64,000 nucleotides of DNA. Origin: a virus. Shown here piece by piece: positions 1 through 6,683 of this stretch. The stretch is from positions 1 through 64,000 of the IMG/VR virus record IMGVR_UViG_3300009514_000018, one strand, 5' to 3'. The translations under genes and the position numbers were made by a program. The notes beneath the pieces were generated by a model. It saw only the letters and a program-made list of their open reading frames with translations. It had not been told where the DNA came from and made no database searches. How positions within the stretch are numbered: the first letter of the stretch is position 1; every line of letters begins with the position of its first letter.

Positions 1-939
1 GCAGGGGGAGGGGGAGGGGAGGGGGGAGGAATTGTTGAAGGAGGGGAGATCCTCGATAACCTCCTCCTCATCCGGCATGCCGTTCATGATGTCGAGGTTC
101 ACCTTGTTCATGGTCTCGAGTGCTGTCTCCAGGTCCCTGTTCTCCTTCCTGAGCGCGCGATAGTGATCCCTCCCCCTCTGCAGAGCGTTTCTGAGAGAGG
201 AGATCTGTCCCTCCATATCCTTAATCCCCTGGCGCGCCTGAGCGAGGTTCTGAGCGGTGATCTCCTTCTCCTGGCGCGCCTTGTCCCTCTCCTGGCGCGC
301 CTTGTCCCTCTCCTCCCCAGCACTGGCGATCATGGCCTTTCCGTTCTTGTAGATGCTAACCAGTTCAGACGGGGAGATGTTCTGGTCGTTCATGATGTTC
401 GCGATCTCGATCAAGTCGTTCCTGAATGCCTCGCGTCCATCGCGCTTGAGATCGGAATAGTGCTTTCCGAGCTTGGAATCCTTCTCGACAACCAGGTTGA
501 TGCTGGTGGTGGTAGCCTTGGGGACCATCTTGGCGATGGTGTCCCAGTCACGCTTGTGGATCAACCTGTCGAGCAAGTTCTCGATTGCCTTGATCTCGGT
601 TCCGGGGAGGGACTTGGCCCCTCCCATTATGGCATTGTAGTGAGCCATCACCGTACTGGCACGGTTCAAGCTTGGCATGAACTTGGTCCACCCCTTGGAA
701 TCGTGGAAGGCCAACTTGCTGTTAGCCTTGATGAGGGATCCCCCGCTGAAGAGTCCAGACGAGGTTCCCACCTTGTTGGCTACGTCGCTGAAGTTCTTGC
801 CATAGGTGGCGCTGATTCCCCGCACCTTGTGAACGATACCCCAGCACTGGGCCGTTCCCTTGCTCTCGAGCAAGTGAATCTCGGTGGAAAGAGTCTTACA
901 CTCACTCTCGAAGGTCTGAATTGTGTCATTCTTAGCCAT
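1..939 (-). CDS. Coiled-coil protein, 3' end outside window
   Basis: I do not recognise the family. The frame is open from the ATG at 937-939 to the left edge (313 codons), so the C-terminus is missing. The start has a good SD (AAAAGGAG) about 7 bases upstream on the minus strand. The N-terminus reads MAKNDTIQTFES. The first 200 residues look globular with mixed helices. From about residue 205 the protein becomes a charged heptad-like coiled coil, including two exact copies of the 7-residue unit RDKARQE, then an acidic stretch (PDEEEVIEDLP) and a Ser/Pro-rich tail. It is the first gene of the minus-strand group that reads away from the non-coding region at 1254-2481. The long plus-strand ORF over the same bases is a shadow: it has no SD and an implausible composition. 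Confidence 0.75.
   Translation of the reverse strand, partial: MAKNDTIQTFESECKTLSTEIHLLESKGTAQCWGIVHKVRGISATYGKNFSDVANKVGTSSGLFSGGSLIKANSKLAFHDSKGWTKFMPSLNRASTVMAHYNAIMGGAKSLPGTEIKAIENLLDRLIHKRDWDTIAKMVPKATTTSINLVVEKDSKLGKHYSDLKRDGREAFRNDLIEIANIMNDQNISPSELVSIYKNGKAMIASAGEERDKARQERDKARQEKEITAQNLAQARQGIKDMEGQISSLRNALQRGRDHYRALRKENRDLETALETMNKVNLDIMNGMPDEEEVIEDLPSFNNSSPLPSPSPC
271..312. repeat. Two exact tandem copies of a 21-bp unit inside a coding region
   Basis: Two identical 21-bp units (271-291 and 292-312), each with the 8-bp palindrome GGCGCGCC, encode the repeated RDKARQE heptad of the coiled-coil gene on the minus strand. A third GGCGCGCC lies just before them near 233-240. The length is a multiple of three, so copy-number changes would keep the frame and lengthen the coiled coil by one heptad each. 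Confidence 0.8.
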
Positions 940-968
940 TGTCTTTTCTCCTTTTGGTTAGTGGTGGT

Positions 969-1253
969 TTAGAGGCTCTCGATGGCCTCGGTTATCCACT
1001 GCTCTATCATCTGGCCCATCCGGAGGGCCTCAAAATCTACCTGAATCCATTGCGAACTAAGTGAGCCAAGGCCCATAGTTCTCTGTCCCTGGATTCTCGT
1101 CTCAAAGGCCCTCGTCTCTCGCTCAATCCTGAGGGCTTCAGGGTCGCTCAAGAGGTGAGGCCTCTTGATGCCGACGTCAATTGAGGAGGAGGAGTGATGC
1201 ACCACCGAAGGTGACATCATCTCTGTTGCAAAGGCCGTCAGGTTCGTAGCCAT
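969..1253 (-). CDS. Hypothetical protein, 94 aa
   Basis: Not recognised. I chose the ATG at 1251-1253 (MATNLTAFATEMM) over the ATG seven codons upstream, because an SD (GAGAGGAGAAG) lies directly before it and would otherwise be inside the gene. The protein is mostly helical with no membrane segment and no cysteines. The C-terminal part (QMIEQWITEAIESL) is amphipathic. It lies 29 bases upstream of the coiled-coil gene on the same strand, so the two are probably co-transcribed from the non-coding region to the right. Confidence 0.65.
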   Translation of the reverse strand: MATNLTAFATEMMSPSVVHHSSSSIDVGIKRPHLLSDPEALRIERETRAFETRIQGQRTMGLGSLSSQWIQVDFEALRMGQMIEQWITEAIESL

Positions 1254-1406
1254 TTTTCTTCTCCTCTCTTGCACAACCCCTATGACACAGTTTACAGACT
1301 CGGCGCCTAGTGTCCAGTCCCCATAGGCTCCTACCCCTCTGATCTGCCCATTTTCCCTCTAATTCCTCCCCATATCGGCCTTTTCTCCCCCACCCCGATC
1401 TCTCGG

Positions 1407-1560
1407 AAACCCAAGCCCAGCTTAGTCCAGAGCGATTTGTTGAAAAAAATTCAGGAGCCCTATAGAAAATTGCCATTGTTCCCTACTTTCCACCAAGTGA
1501 TCCCGAAAGGCCCTTTCAGGTTGCGTACAAACCTGTCTCAAACCCAAGCCCAGCTTAGTC
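1407..1560. repeat. Direct repeat pair of 21 bp (1407-1427 and 1540-1560)
   Basis: The two copies are identical over 21 bp and begin AAACCCAAGC. They are spaced 133 bp start to start. A shortened relative (TCCAAGCCCC) appears near 1621. No coding explanation is apparent. In the context of the neighbouring palindromes they may be iterons or remnants of duplication. Confidence 0.75.
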
Positions 1561-1580
1561 TCTGGAGATCATACCGAACA

Positions 1581-1639
1581 GACTGGGGCTCACTTGCCTG
1601 CCCAGTCAAGCTCCCGGAAATCCAAGCCCCGCGGGAGCT
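1581..1639. repeat. Two adjacent short inverted repeats
   Basis: GACTGGG at 1581-1587 pairs with CCCAGTC at 1601-1607. Directly after it, AGCTCCCG at 1609-1616 pairs with CGGGAGCT at 1632-1639. Each could form a 7-8 bp hairpin. The first contains the ACTGG/CCAGT core that recurs in the larger dyads further right. Confidence 0.6.
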
Positions 1640-1708
1640 CTGGGATGATTACCCTTTGTCTGATCCATGTCTGTTAGCCTCGAGAATGGCCTTTCTTTCG
1701 GTAGTTTC

Positions 1709-2017
1709 GGGGGGGAGGGGAGGGTCCCCCCGGGGGAGGGTCCCCAGGGGGGAGGGTCCATGGACAGGCTCAGGCTAGTTCGGCCTTTGTACGGTTTTTT
1801 TTCAGCCGAAGTACCGAACATCAGGCATTTTGGAGGGGTACACAGTATATATGCTTAACTCGGGGGGGGAGGGTCCCTTGACTGGCCTTCCCCTTGGAAA
1901 GCCAGTCCCCCCCTTAAGGGGGGACTGAAGTTTGATCATAGGCTTTGCAAGCTTTCCCGGGGGGACCGTCCCCCCGGGGGGAGGGGGGAGGAAGGGGGAC
2001 GGGGGACCCTCCCCCCC
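1709..2017. repeat. G-rich repeat cluster with G-quadruplex motif and long inverted repeat
   Basis: The motif GGGGAGGGTCC occurs at 1717-1727, 1733-1743, 1749-1759 and 1866-1876, and inverted at 2004-2014. The stretch 1709-1740 has four G-runs of at least three with loops of 1, 1 and 7 bases, a textbook G-quadruplex pattern on the plus strand. The bases at 1863-1877 and 2003-2017 form a 15-bp inverted repeat that brackets three smaller dyads: 1880-1907 (12 bp stem, one mismatch), 1903-1927 (10 bp arms around TTAA) and 1956-1978 (11 bp arms, one central base). Confidence 0.7.
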
Positions 2018-2090
2018 GATCATTGTCAATGATCAACTTTCATCATTGATGAAAATAAAGCCTATGATCGATTTTCATCATTGATGAAAA
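2018..2090. promoter_or_regulatory. Three palindromes, possible operator array
   Basis: Perfect dyads: 2018-2034 (8 bp arms, GATCATTG core half), 2038-2054 (TTTCATC/GATGAAA around ATT) and 2072-2090 (TTTTCATC/GATGAAAA around ATT). The last two are copies of the same site with centres 35 bp apart, between three and four helical turns. Size, symmetry and repetition fit binding sites for a dimeric regulator or initiator. The inverted pair GATCATAGGCTTT (1934) and AAAGCCTATGATC (2057) flanks the array. Protein partner unknown. Confidence 0.5.
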
Positions 2091-2198
2091 CTGGCCTTTC
2101 GGTAAATCGAATCCGAATATCCGAAAGGCCAGTTTTCGGCCTTGACTGGCCAGTCAAGAGGGGTGGTCAAAAATGGGGGTTTTGGCCATTTTTGACCA
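2087..2198. repeat. Three long perfect inverted repeats in a row
   Basis: (a) 2087-2102 with 2121-2136: 16 bp perfect arms, 18-base loop. (b) 2141-2158: an 18-bp perfect palindrome CTTGACTGGCCAGTCAAG. (c) 2164-2176 with 2186-2198: 13 bp perfect arms, 9-base loop. None is followed by a T-run on either strand, so simple intrinsic terminators are unlikely. Arm (a) overlaps the palindrome ending at 2090. Confidence 0.75.
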
Positions 2199-2420
2199 TG
2201 CCGAAAGGCATACCGAACATCGGCAAAGGGGACATCCAAAAGTTAGTTATCCGGCTTCCAAAATAAGGGGTATATTAGGCTTCCGCAGATACCGTATGAT
2301 CGGGGCATTTTTGGAAATAGGATACGGGCTCCCTTTCTATGGATCGGGGCTTTTCGGAAACAGAGTAAGTATCCCCTGACGAAACCTGGTGTGATCGGAA
2401 GTGACGAATTCAGCGATGTA

Positions 2421-2449
2421 TTGACGGGAGCAGCGAGGTGCTCTAGCAT
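2421..2449 (+). promoter_or_regulatory. Possible sigma70-type promoter for the terminase operon
   Basis: TTGACG (2421-2426, 5/6 match to the -35 consensus), a 17-base spacer, then TAGCAT (2444-2449, 4/6 match to -10). It would start transcription near 2456, about 26 bases before the ATG at 2482. The -10 match is modest. Confidence 0.4.
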
Positions 2450-2481
2450 GACTATGAGAGAACCAAGAACAGGAGGAAGCC

Positions 2482-2889
2482 ATGGGCCGCGTGGAAGTGC
2501 TGCCGGTGAAGGTCGAGGAGCCGGGTTACTGGAAGTCGTTGCGTCGGTTCGGTGGGGCCATCCCGCTGGATCCCCAGCAGGAGATCGCCGAGCTGATGCA
2601 AAACCTGGAGGAACTTCAATCCCTCCTCGAAACTGCCGAGACTCACAAGCAAACTATGAGTGCGATTACAGAAAAACGGAAGACGCTGAACTCCATCATC
2701 GAGGCGAAGCGGAGCATGGGAGTGATCACCGAGGACGCCCTCCGGCTCTATCTCAACCAGGTGATGCGGGTGATCCGGACCTTCGTGAAGGACGAGCTAC
2801 TCCTCAAGCGGATCTCGGACAACATTCGGAAGGTACCCCTGGCCACGACCAAGGCCAGCACCTCCCGCCTGAGCAAGGCCGCCAAGTAG
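2482..2889 (+). CDS. Helical protein before TerL, candidate small terminase subunit
   Basis: 135 residues with a strong SD (AGGAGG, 2471-2476) five bases before the ATG. The protein is almost entirely helical. Residues 32-75 form a charged coiled coil, and the segment around residues 65-105 (KRKTLNSIIEAKRSMGVITEDALRLYL) resembles the oligomerisation region of Nu1-type small terminases. The C-terminus is Lys/Ser-rich (KASTSRLSKAAK), as in DNA-binding tails. Position directly upstream of the large terminase supports a TerS role, but no N-terminal helix-turn-helix is evident, so this is an inference from context. It begins the rightward late operon. Confidence 0.5.
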   Translation: MGRVEVLPVKVEEPGYWKSLRRFGGAIPLDPQQEIAELMQNLEELQSLLETAETHKQTMSAITEKRKTLNSIIEAKRSMGVITEDALRLYLNQVMRVIRTFVKDELLLKRISDNIRKVPLATTKASTSRLSKAAK

Positions 2890-2930
2890 AGAAGAAGTAG
2901 AGAAGAAGTAGAGAAGAAGAAGAGAAGGAG
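2887..2930 (+). repeat. 11-bp tandem repeat giving stops in all three forward frames
   Basis: The unit TAGAGAAGAAG occurs exactly at 2887-2897, 2898-2908 and 2909-2919, with a degenerate fourth copy to 2930. Because 11 is not a multiple of three, the TAG at the start of each copy falls in a different forward frame (2887, 2898, 2909). The first TAG is the stop of the upstream gene. The purine-rich run ends in AAGGAG, the SD of terL. Confidence 0.8.
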
Positions 2931-2937
2931 CACTCCC

Positions 2938-5043
2938 ATGGGCAGCAACAAGCGGTATATTCACGGATCGGGAGCCCGGTACTTCCTCCGGGAGGAGGAT
3001 CTCGATCCCCTCCCTTCCGAGGAGGAGAGCCCCAACCTCGCGGCGGAGATCATGGTGACGGCGGCGGAGGGGCTGCAGGATCCCCTCCTGCTCGAGGATG
3101 GGGAAGCCGATCCGGAGTTCGACTACCTCTCGTCCGATATGACCGACCAGGAGATCGCCCACGACGCCGTGGAGATCCTGGATGAGGGGGCCCTCCGGGA
3201 GCCCATTCTTCCTCCGGAAGAATGGATCGAGAAGATCCACTTCGCGGGGCCGCACCAGTACGAACTCTGGCCCGGGGTGAAGGCTGACTTCGTCACCATA
3301 GTGAACCGCTTTTTGCATCGGGACACGAGCAAGAACGAGGAGGGAAAAGAGGCGGAGGAGCCCCTGAATTTGGGCATCCTGACGGGCGGGATCGGGGCCG
3401 GGAAGACCCGATGTGCCGAGGTGGTCCTTCAGTACCTCATCTACTGGCTCCTCTGCCACGCCTCTCCGGCCAAGGCCATCGGCATGGTCGCCAGCGCCAC
3501 TATCAACATCGCCATCTTCTCCACGAAGTTCGACAAGGCAAAAAAGGTGATGTACAAGCGCCTTCGGCGGTACATCGACAGCACCCCCTGGTTCAACGAA
3601 AATCACCCGCCAGATCACAACATTCGGAACTCGATGGAGTGGCCGGAAGGCATCGTTGTCGCGCCTTATCCTTCCACGGTTCAGTCCGCCATTTCGGAGG
3701 ATATGTGGCTCGCGGTCCTCGATGAGGCCAACTTCTGGATCTCCAGCCCCGAGGCGGACCGGGTGGACGAGGTCTATCTCTCCCTTCGGCGAAGGATGAG
3801 TTCCCGCTTCGAGGAGTATGACGAGAGGTGGCTGATTCTGGCCGTCTCTTCGGCCACGGATCACAACTCTTTCACCGAAAAAGTGAGGCCCGACGCGGGC
3901 ATTATTCTGTCCAGATCCAAGTGGGAAGCGAAGGGCGAAACCTTCGAGGGGGAGCCCCGCTTCCTCATCGATCTCGGGAACCAGCAGGTGGCCCCCCGGA
4001 TCGTCACCGACAGGAAGGACAAGATCCATGGCCGCCTCCTCCGGGTGCCCGTCCGGTTCCAGAAGTCGGCCAAGGCCGACCTGTCCAACTTCCTCCGTGA
4101 GACCTACGGTATCGGTGTGCAGACCCAGCGGCGCCTCTACGGGTCCTGGCTCCAGGGCTATCCGTGGGAGCCACCCACCTCAGAGGGGGACGAGTTCTAC
4201 GTGGATCCCGATCCCGCAGCGGAGATCCCCAAGCCCCGGCTCCTCGACTCCCCCATTGGCAGGTGCATCCATGTGGACCTCGCCGTCTCGGGCGACTGGG
4301 CCGGTATCTCCTGCGGCTACGTGGAGGACACCGAGTGGAAGGAGGTAGAGGAGGGTATCATGGAGCTGGTCCCCCGGGTGGTGGCCGACTTCGTGATCCG
4401 CTGGCGCTCCAAGATCAAGGCCGAGGAGCTGCCCCTCGAGAAGGTGAGGGAGCTGATCATCTGGATCGCCCAGCATATCCCGGTCCTCCGGGTGACTTTC
4501 GACGGCTGGCAGAGCAAGGACTCTATCCAGCAACTCAACAAGCGGGGCATCGTGGCGGAGCTGCTCTCCGTGGACAGGTCCCCCGCCCCTCACCACTATC
4601 TCAAGCGCCTCCTCGCCGAGCGCCGGATCCTCGTCCCCTATTCCTCCGCCCTTGTCTCCGAGCTAATCAACCTCATCGTCAACCCTACCAACGGGAAGAT
4701 CGACCACCCCAAGCGGGCCCGCGGGGAGGGGGTCAAGGGATCCAAGGATATGGCGGATGCCCTGGCCGGCATGGCCTACTCCTGTCACCAGACCCTCGAG
4801 GGCACCGCCGATGTCCTCGCCCCCGCTGATCTGGAGTTCGTCATTCTGGGTCAACCTCGAAATCGCCCAGTTGAACCTGGGAACGCCCTGGCTCAGGAGA
4901 AGCCAGGGGAGGAAGCTCCTTCTCAGAAGCCGCAGTCGTACCGGACCGTTTCCCAGAAGTCTTCGGCACAACCATTCGACGATGAGCCGCAACCGAGACG
5001 ATTCTTGGGATCTCTTCACCGTTTGGTTCGTCCTGGAGGATAG
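2938..5043 (+). CDS. terL: Terminase large subunit (ATPase-nuclease)
   Basis: DNA-packaging motor: the N-terminal ATPase drives translocation and the C-terminal RNase H-fold nuclease cuts the concatemer at the portal. Visible motifs are Walker A GGIGAGKT with Lys156, Walker B LAVLDEAN with Asp262-Glu263, and three nuclease acids in the expected order: Asp447 (HVDLAVSGDWAG), Asp522 (TFDGWQ) and Asp607 (KDMADALAG). At 701 residues it is longer than many TerL proteins, with an extra N-terminal stretch of about 110 acidic residues. The last ~80 residues after the nuclease domain are low-complexity and Pro/Gln-rich, and overlap the antisense gene at 4841-5401. SD AAGGAG lies 6-7 bases before the ATG. 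Confidence 0.93.
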   Translation: MGSNKRYIHGSGARYFLREEDLDPLPSEEESPNLAAEIMVTAAEGLQDPLLLEDGEADPEFDYLSSDMTDQEIAHDAVEILDEGALREPILPPEEWIEKIHFAGPHQYELWPGVKADFVTIVNRFLHRDTSKNEEGKEAEEPLNLGILTGGIGAGKTRCAEVVLQYLIYWLLCHASPAKAIGMVASATINIAIFSTKFDKAKKVMYKRLRRYIDSTPWFNENHPPDHNIRNSMEWPEGIVVAPYPSTVQSAISEDMWLAVLDEANFWISSPEADRVDEVYLSLRRRMSSRFEEYDERWLILAVSSATDHNSFTEKVRPDAGIILSRSKWEAKGETFEGEPRFLIDLGNQQVAPRIVTDRKDKIHGRLLRVPVRFQKSAKADLSNFLRETYGIGVQTQRRLYGSWLQGYPWEPPTSEGDEFYVDPDPAAEIPKPRLLDSPIGRCIHVDLAVSGDWAGISCGYVEDTEWKEVEEGIMELVPRVVADFVIRWRSKIKAEELPLEKVRELIIWIAQHIPVLRVTFDGWQSKDSIQQLNKRGIVAELLSVDRSPAPHHYLKRLLAERRILVPYSSALVSELINLIVNPTNGKIDHPKRARGEGVKGSKDMADALAGMAYSCHQTLEGTADVLAPADLEFVILGQPRNRPVEPGNALAQEKPGEEAPSQKPQSYRTVSQKSSAQPFDDEPQPRRFLGSLHRLVRPGG

Positions 5044-5401
5044 CGATCCGCCATTCTCCGCCGAAGGAGATCGATCCGTTGATGAGGGCCACGAGTTGCC
5101 TAGTCCACGCAATCCCACAACACCTCAGTCCGTTTTCCGCGAGGGTGAGGTAGTCTGTCATCCGTTTCGGGGGCAGGCAGGGGACCTCCTCCCCGACCCC
5201 CACCATGACCAGCTTCTGCTGCTGGTCTGTGAGGTAGGCCTTCCTCTCACCTAGCTTCGCGTACTCCTGATCGATCTTGTCGAGTTCGGGGTGAGCCCCG
5301 GTCTTGAGGATCTTGCGCCAGATCTCCATCTGCTTCTCGATTGCCTCGAGCTGCTCGTCGATGATGTTCTGGAGCATTAGGATGGTCTTTTCGTCTATCA
5401 T
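4841..5401 (-). CDS. Hypothetical coiled-coil protein overlapping terL in antisense
   Basis: 186 residues from the ATG at 5399-5401, which has a strong SD (GGAGGAG); the ORF extends further upstream but without an SD. The N-terminal 65 residues (MIDEKTILMLQNIIDEQLEAI onward) are a clear amphipathic coiled coil. The middle has two adjacent cysteines (RCCG) and a hydrophobic region, and the last ~60 residues are low-complexity. The final 203 bp lie opposite the terL 3' end, so the two C-terminal tails are encoded by the same DNA. Function unknown. It is the last gene of a three-gene minus-strand island. Confidence 0.6.
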   Translation of the reverse strand: MIDEKTILMLQNIIDEQLEAIEKQMEIWRKILKTGAHPELDKIDQEYAKLGERKAYLTDQQQKLVMVGVGEEVPCLPPKRMTDYLTLAENGLRCCGIAWTRQLVALINGSISFGGEWRIAILQDEPNGEEIPRIVSVAAHRRMVVPKTSGKRSGTTAASEKELPPLASPEPGRSQVQLGDFEVDPE

Positions 5402-5502
5402 GTTCTCCTCCAGGGAAAAGGTAGTAGTCCCCAGTGTGATGGACGAGCGGGAGGATGTCAATACGTATTCAGTGGAACGGTACTTTTGGGTAAAGCACTT
5501 TG

Positions 5503-5523
5503 GGGCGCTTTAAGCAAGCGCCC
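5503..5523. other. Hairpin in the gap between two minus-strand genes
   Basis: GGGCGCTT (5503-5510) and AAGCGCCC (5516-5523) are perfect 8-bp arms around TAAGC. No T-run follows on either strand, so it is at most a weak or factor-assisted terminator or an mRNA-stability element. The remainder of 5402-5606 shows no gene. Confidence 0.4.
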
Positions 5524-5606
5524 GGGCCAGTGCGGAGCCCTTCGTTATTGTGAGGAATCACTACAACGATTCTTTTGTATATATCCGTCCTGCTAGGAGG
5601 AGTCTC

Positions 5607-6137
5607 TTACCAGGCAACCCACATGCCCATGGTTGGGTCGAAGCGGAAGGTCCTGGTCTCGTAGGGAACCGTGAATACGAAGTTGGGCGCAGGGGGTCCA
5701 ACCAAGCCAGGGTAGACCACTCCAGGACCACCGAGGACATCGACGGGGTTGCTGAGGGGATCCGGGACTGTCACTACGACAGTGTTGCCCGGGGCCATGA
5801 GGGGGGTGATGTCCAGGGTTACAGCTGCTGCGGAGCCATCCAGCAAGACGTGGTAGTCACCGATCACTGCAGGCTCGATGTGAGGGGCTGGTGGAGCAGG
5901 GGGCACCACCATCCGGATGTTCTTCATCTCGGGCCCAATCTGAATCTGACTGATCTGGACGCGCTCGCCGATTGCAGTCTCGGCGCAGGTCAGGAAGGTG
6001 GCCCCGGCCATGGACTTCATCTCCATGGTCACGCGATCGTTGGGCTCGTCGTAGGCGACTTCGAGCACGGTTGCGGAGGGACCGCCGATCTCCTCTACCT
6101 GGATTCCGTCTTCTCCAAAAACTACTTTCTTTGGCAT
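5607..6137 (-). CDS. Hypothetical beta-rich protein, 176 aa
   Basis: Starts at the ATG 6135-6137 with SD AAGGAGAAG. The sequence is beta-strand rich with a proline stretch (VVPPAPPAPH near residues 79-88) that looks like a linker between two small domains. The C-terminus is aromatic (RTFRFDPTMGMWVAW). No catalytic motif or signal peptide. Composition resembles virion decoration or fiber-associated proteins. It lies downstream of the 97-residue gene on the same strand. Function unknown. Confidence 0.6.
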   Translation of the reverse strand: MPKKVVFGEDGIQVEEIGGPSATVLEVAYDEPNDRVTMEMKSMAGATFLTCAETAIGERVQISQIQIGPEMKNIRMVVPPAPPAPHIEPAVIGDYHVLLDGSAAAVTLDITPLMAPGNTVVVTVPDPLSNPVDVLGGPGVVYPGLVGPPAPNFVFTVPYETRTFRFDPTMGMWVAW

Positions 6138-6191
6138 CTTACTTCTCCTTCTGAGAGTTGGGTTCCAGGGTCACAAGCCTCTCAGCTGGGC

Positions 6192-6485
6192 TTAGCTGGG
6201 CTCGGTGCTCCAGCCGTTGGAGTCCAGGACGCCCTCGAGGTTATTGTTGATGTAGAACTCGATGGAGTTGTCCGTCGCGTTGAACTTCACGTAGGCGGTA
6301 TTCGCCGCGTTCAGGTAGACGGTCTTCTCCCCGGTTCCGGTGTCCGTACTGACGAGGTTGTTCAGCACGATGATGACACGGTTGATGAAGTTCTCCAGGA
6401 GATCCTGGTACTTCTTTACGATTCCACTGCCGTCCAGCTGGCTTCTGCCATAGACGCGCCGAGTGCGGAGCAGCTCCAAAGCCAT
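6192..6485 (-). CDS. Hypothetical protein, 97 aa
   Basis: Start at 6483-6485 with SD AAAGGAGGAG six bases upstream. The N-terminal half is helical (KKYQDLLENFINRVIIVLNNLV), the C-terminal half beta-like and Asn-rich (AYVKFNATDNSIEFYINNNLEG), reminiscent of small structural proteins with a helical trimerisation segment and beta head. Function unknown. It is the first gene of the minus-strand island and faces the divergent gap at 6486-6683. Confidence 0.6.
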   Translation of the reverse strand: MALELLRTRRVYGRSQLDGSGIVKKYQDLLENFINRVIIVLNNLVSTDTGTGEKTVYLNAANTAYVKFNATDNSIEFYINNNLEGVLDSNGWSTEPS

Positions 6486-6683
6486 GATTTCTCCTCCTTT
6501 GCAGGTGGGTCCCTTGTATCCGTTCCTATGTTGTTATTTCTCGCACAGTTCTGGGAGGATTTCAAGCGTACCTGCCCCATGAAAGAAAAGCCAACCGTTT
6601 TTCCTTCCACAGAGAATAAAATTTATCAAAGCGTAATAGACTATCAGTATTCTCTGATTGCCTTTTGTTCCAAGCCATGTAGG
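6486..6683. promoter_or_regulatory. AT-richer divergent gap, probable promoter region
   Basis: This 200-bp gap separates a minus-strand gene (start 6485) from a plus-strand gene (start near 6684). It is clearly AT-richer than its surroundings, especially 6600-6665, and contains the small dyad ATCAG/CTGAT around 6645-6660. No single -35/-10 pair is convincing. The plus-strand reading frame stays open through it, so part of it could instead encode an N-terminal extension of the downstream protein. Confidence 0.4.

Larger units (their letters stand above)
1254..2481. other. 1.2 kb non-coding, dyad-rich region (candidate replication origin or control region)
   Basis: No credible gene on either strand: the short ORFs here lack SDs and run through the repeats. 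The region separates leftward from rightward genes. It holds a 21-bp direct repeat, four direct and one inverted copy of an 11-bp G-rich motif, a G-quadruplex-type motif, and at least ten inverted repeats between 1581 and 2198, several of them perfect. Short motifs recur: CCGAAAGG (1503, 2121, 2201 and inverted copies), TACCGAACA (1572, 1812, 2212) and TTGACTGG (1878, 2142 and inverted near 1602). The right part (2230-2450) is AT-richer. Such density of dyads fits a replication origin, a regulator-binding region or a recombination/packaging site; which one cannot be decided from sequence alone. Confidence 0.6.

Noticed and set aside
163-972. Plus-strand ORF of 269 codons
   Set aside because: Antisense shadow of the SD-led coiled-coil gene; no SD and implausible sequence.
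1254-2481. CRISPR array or IS element in the repeat-rich gap
   Set aside because: Repeats are short, irregularly spaced and mainly inverted; there is no transposase and no regular spacer length.
2391-2900. Plus-strand ORF of 169 codons overlapping the candidate TerS
   Set aside because: Different frame from the SD-led 2482 gene; Gly/Arg/Pro-rich shadow.
5550-6683. N-terminal two thirds of the 600-codon plus-strand ORF
   Set aside because: It runs antisense to two SD-led minus-strand genes; only the part from about 6684 looks like protein.
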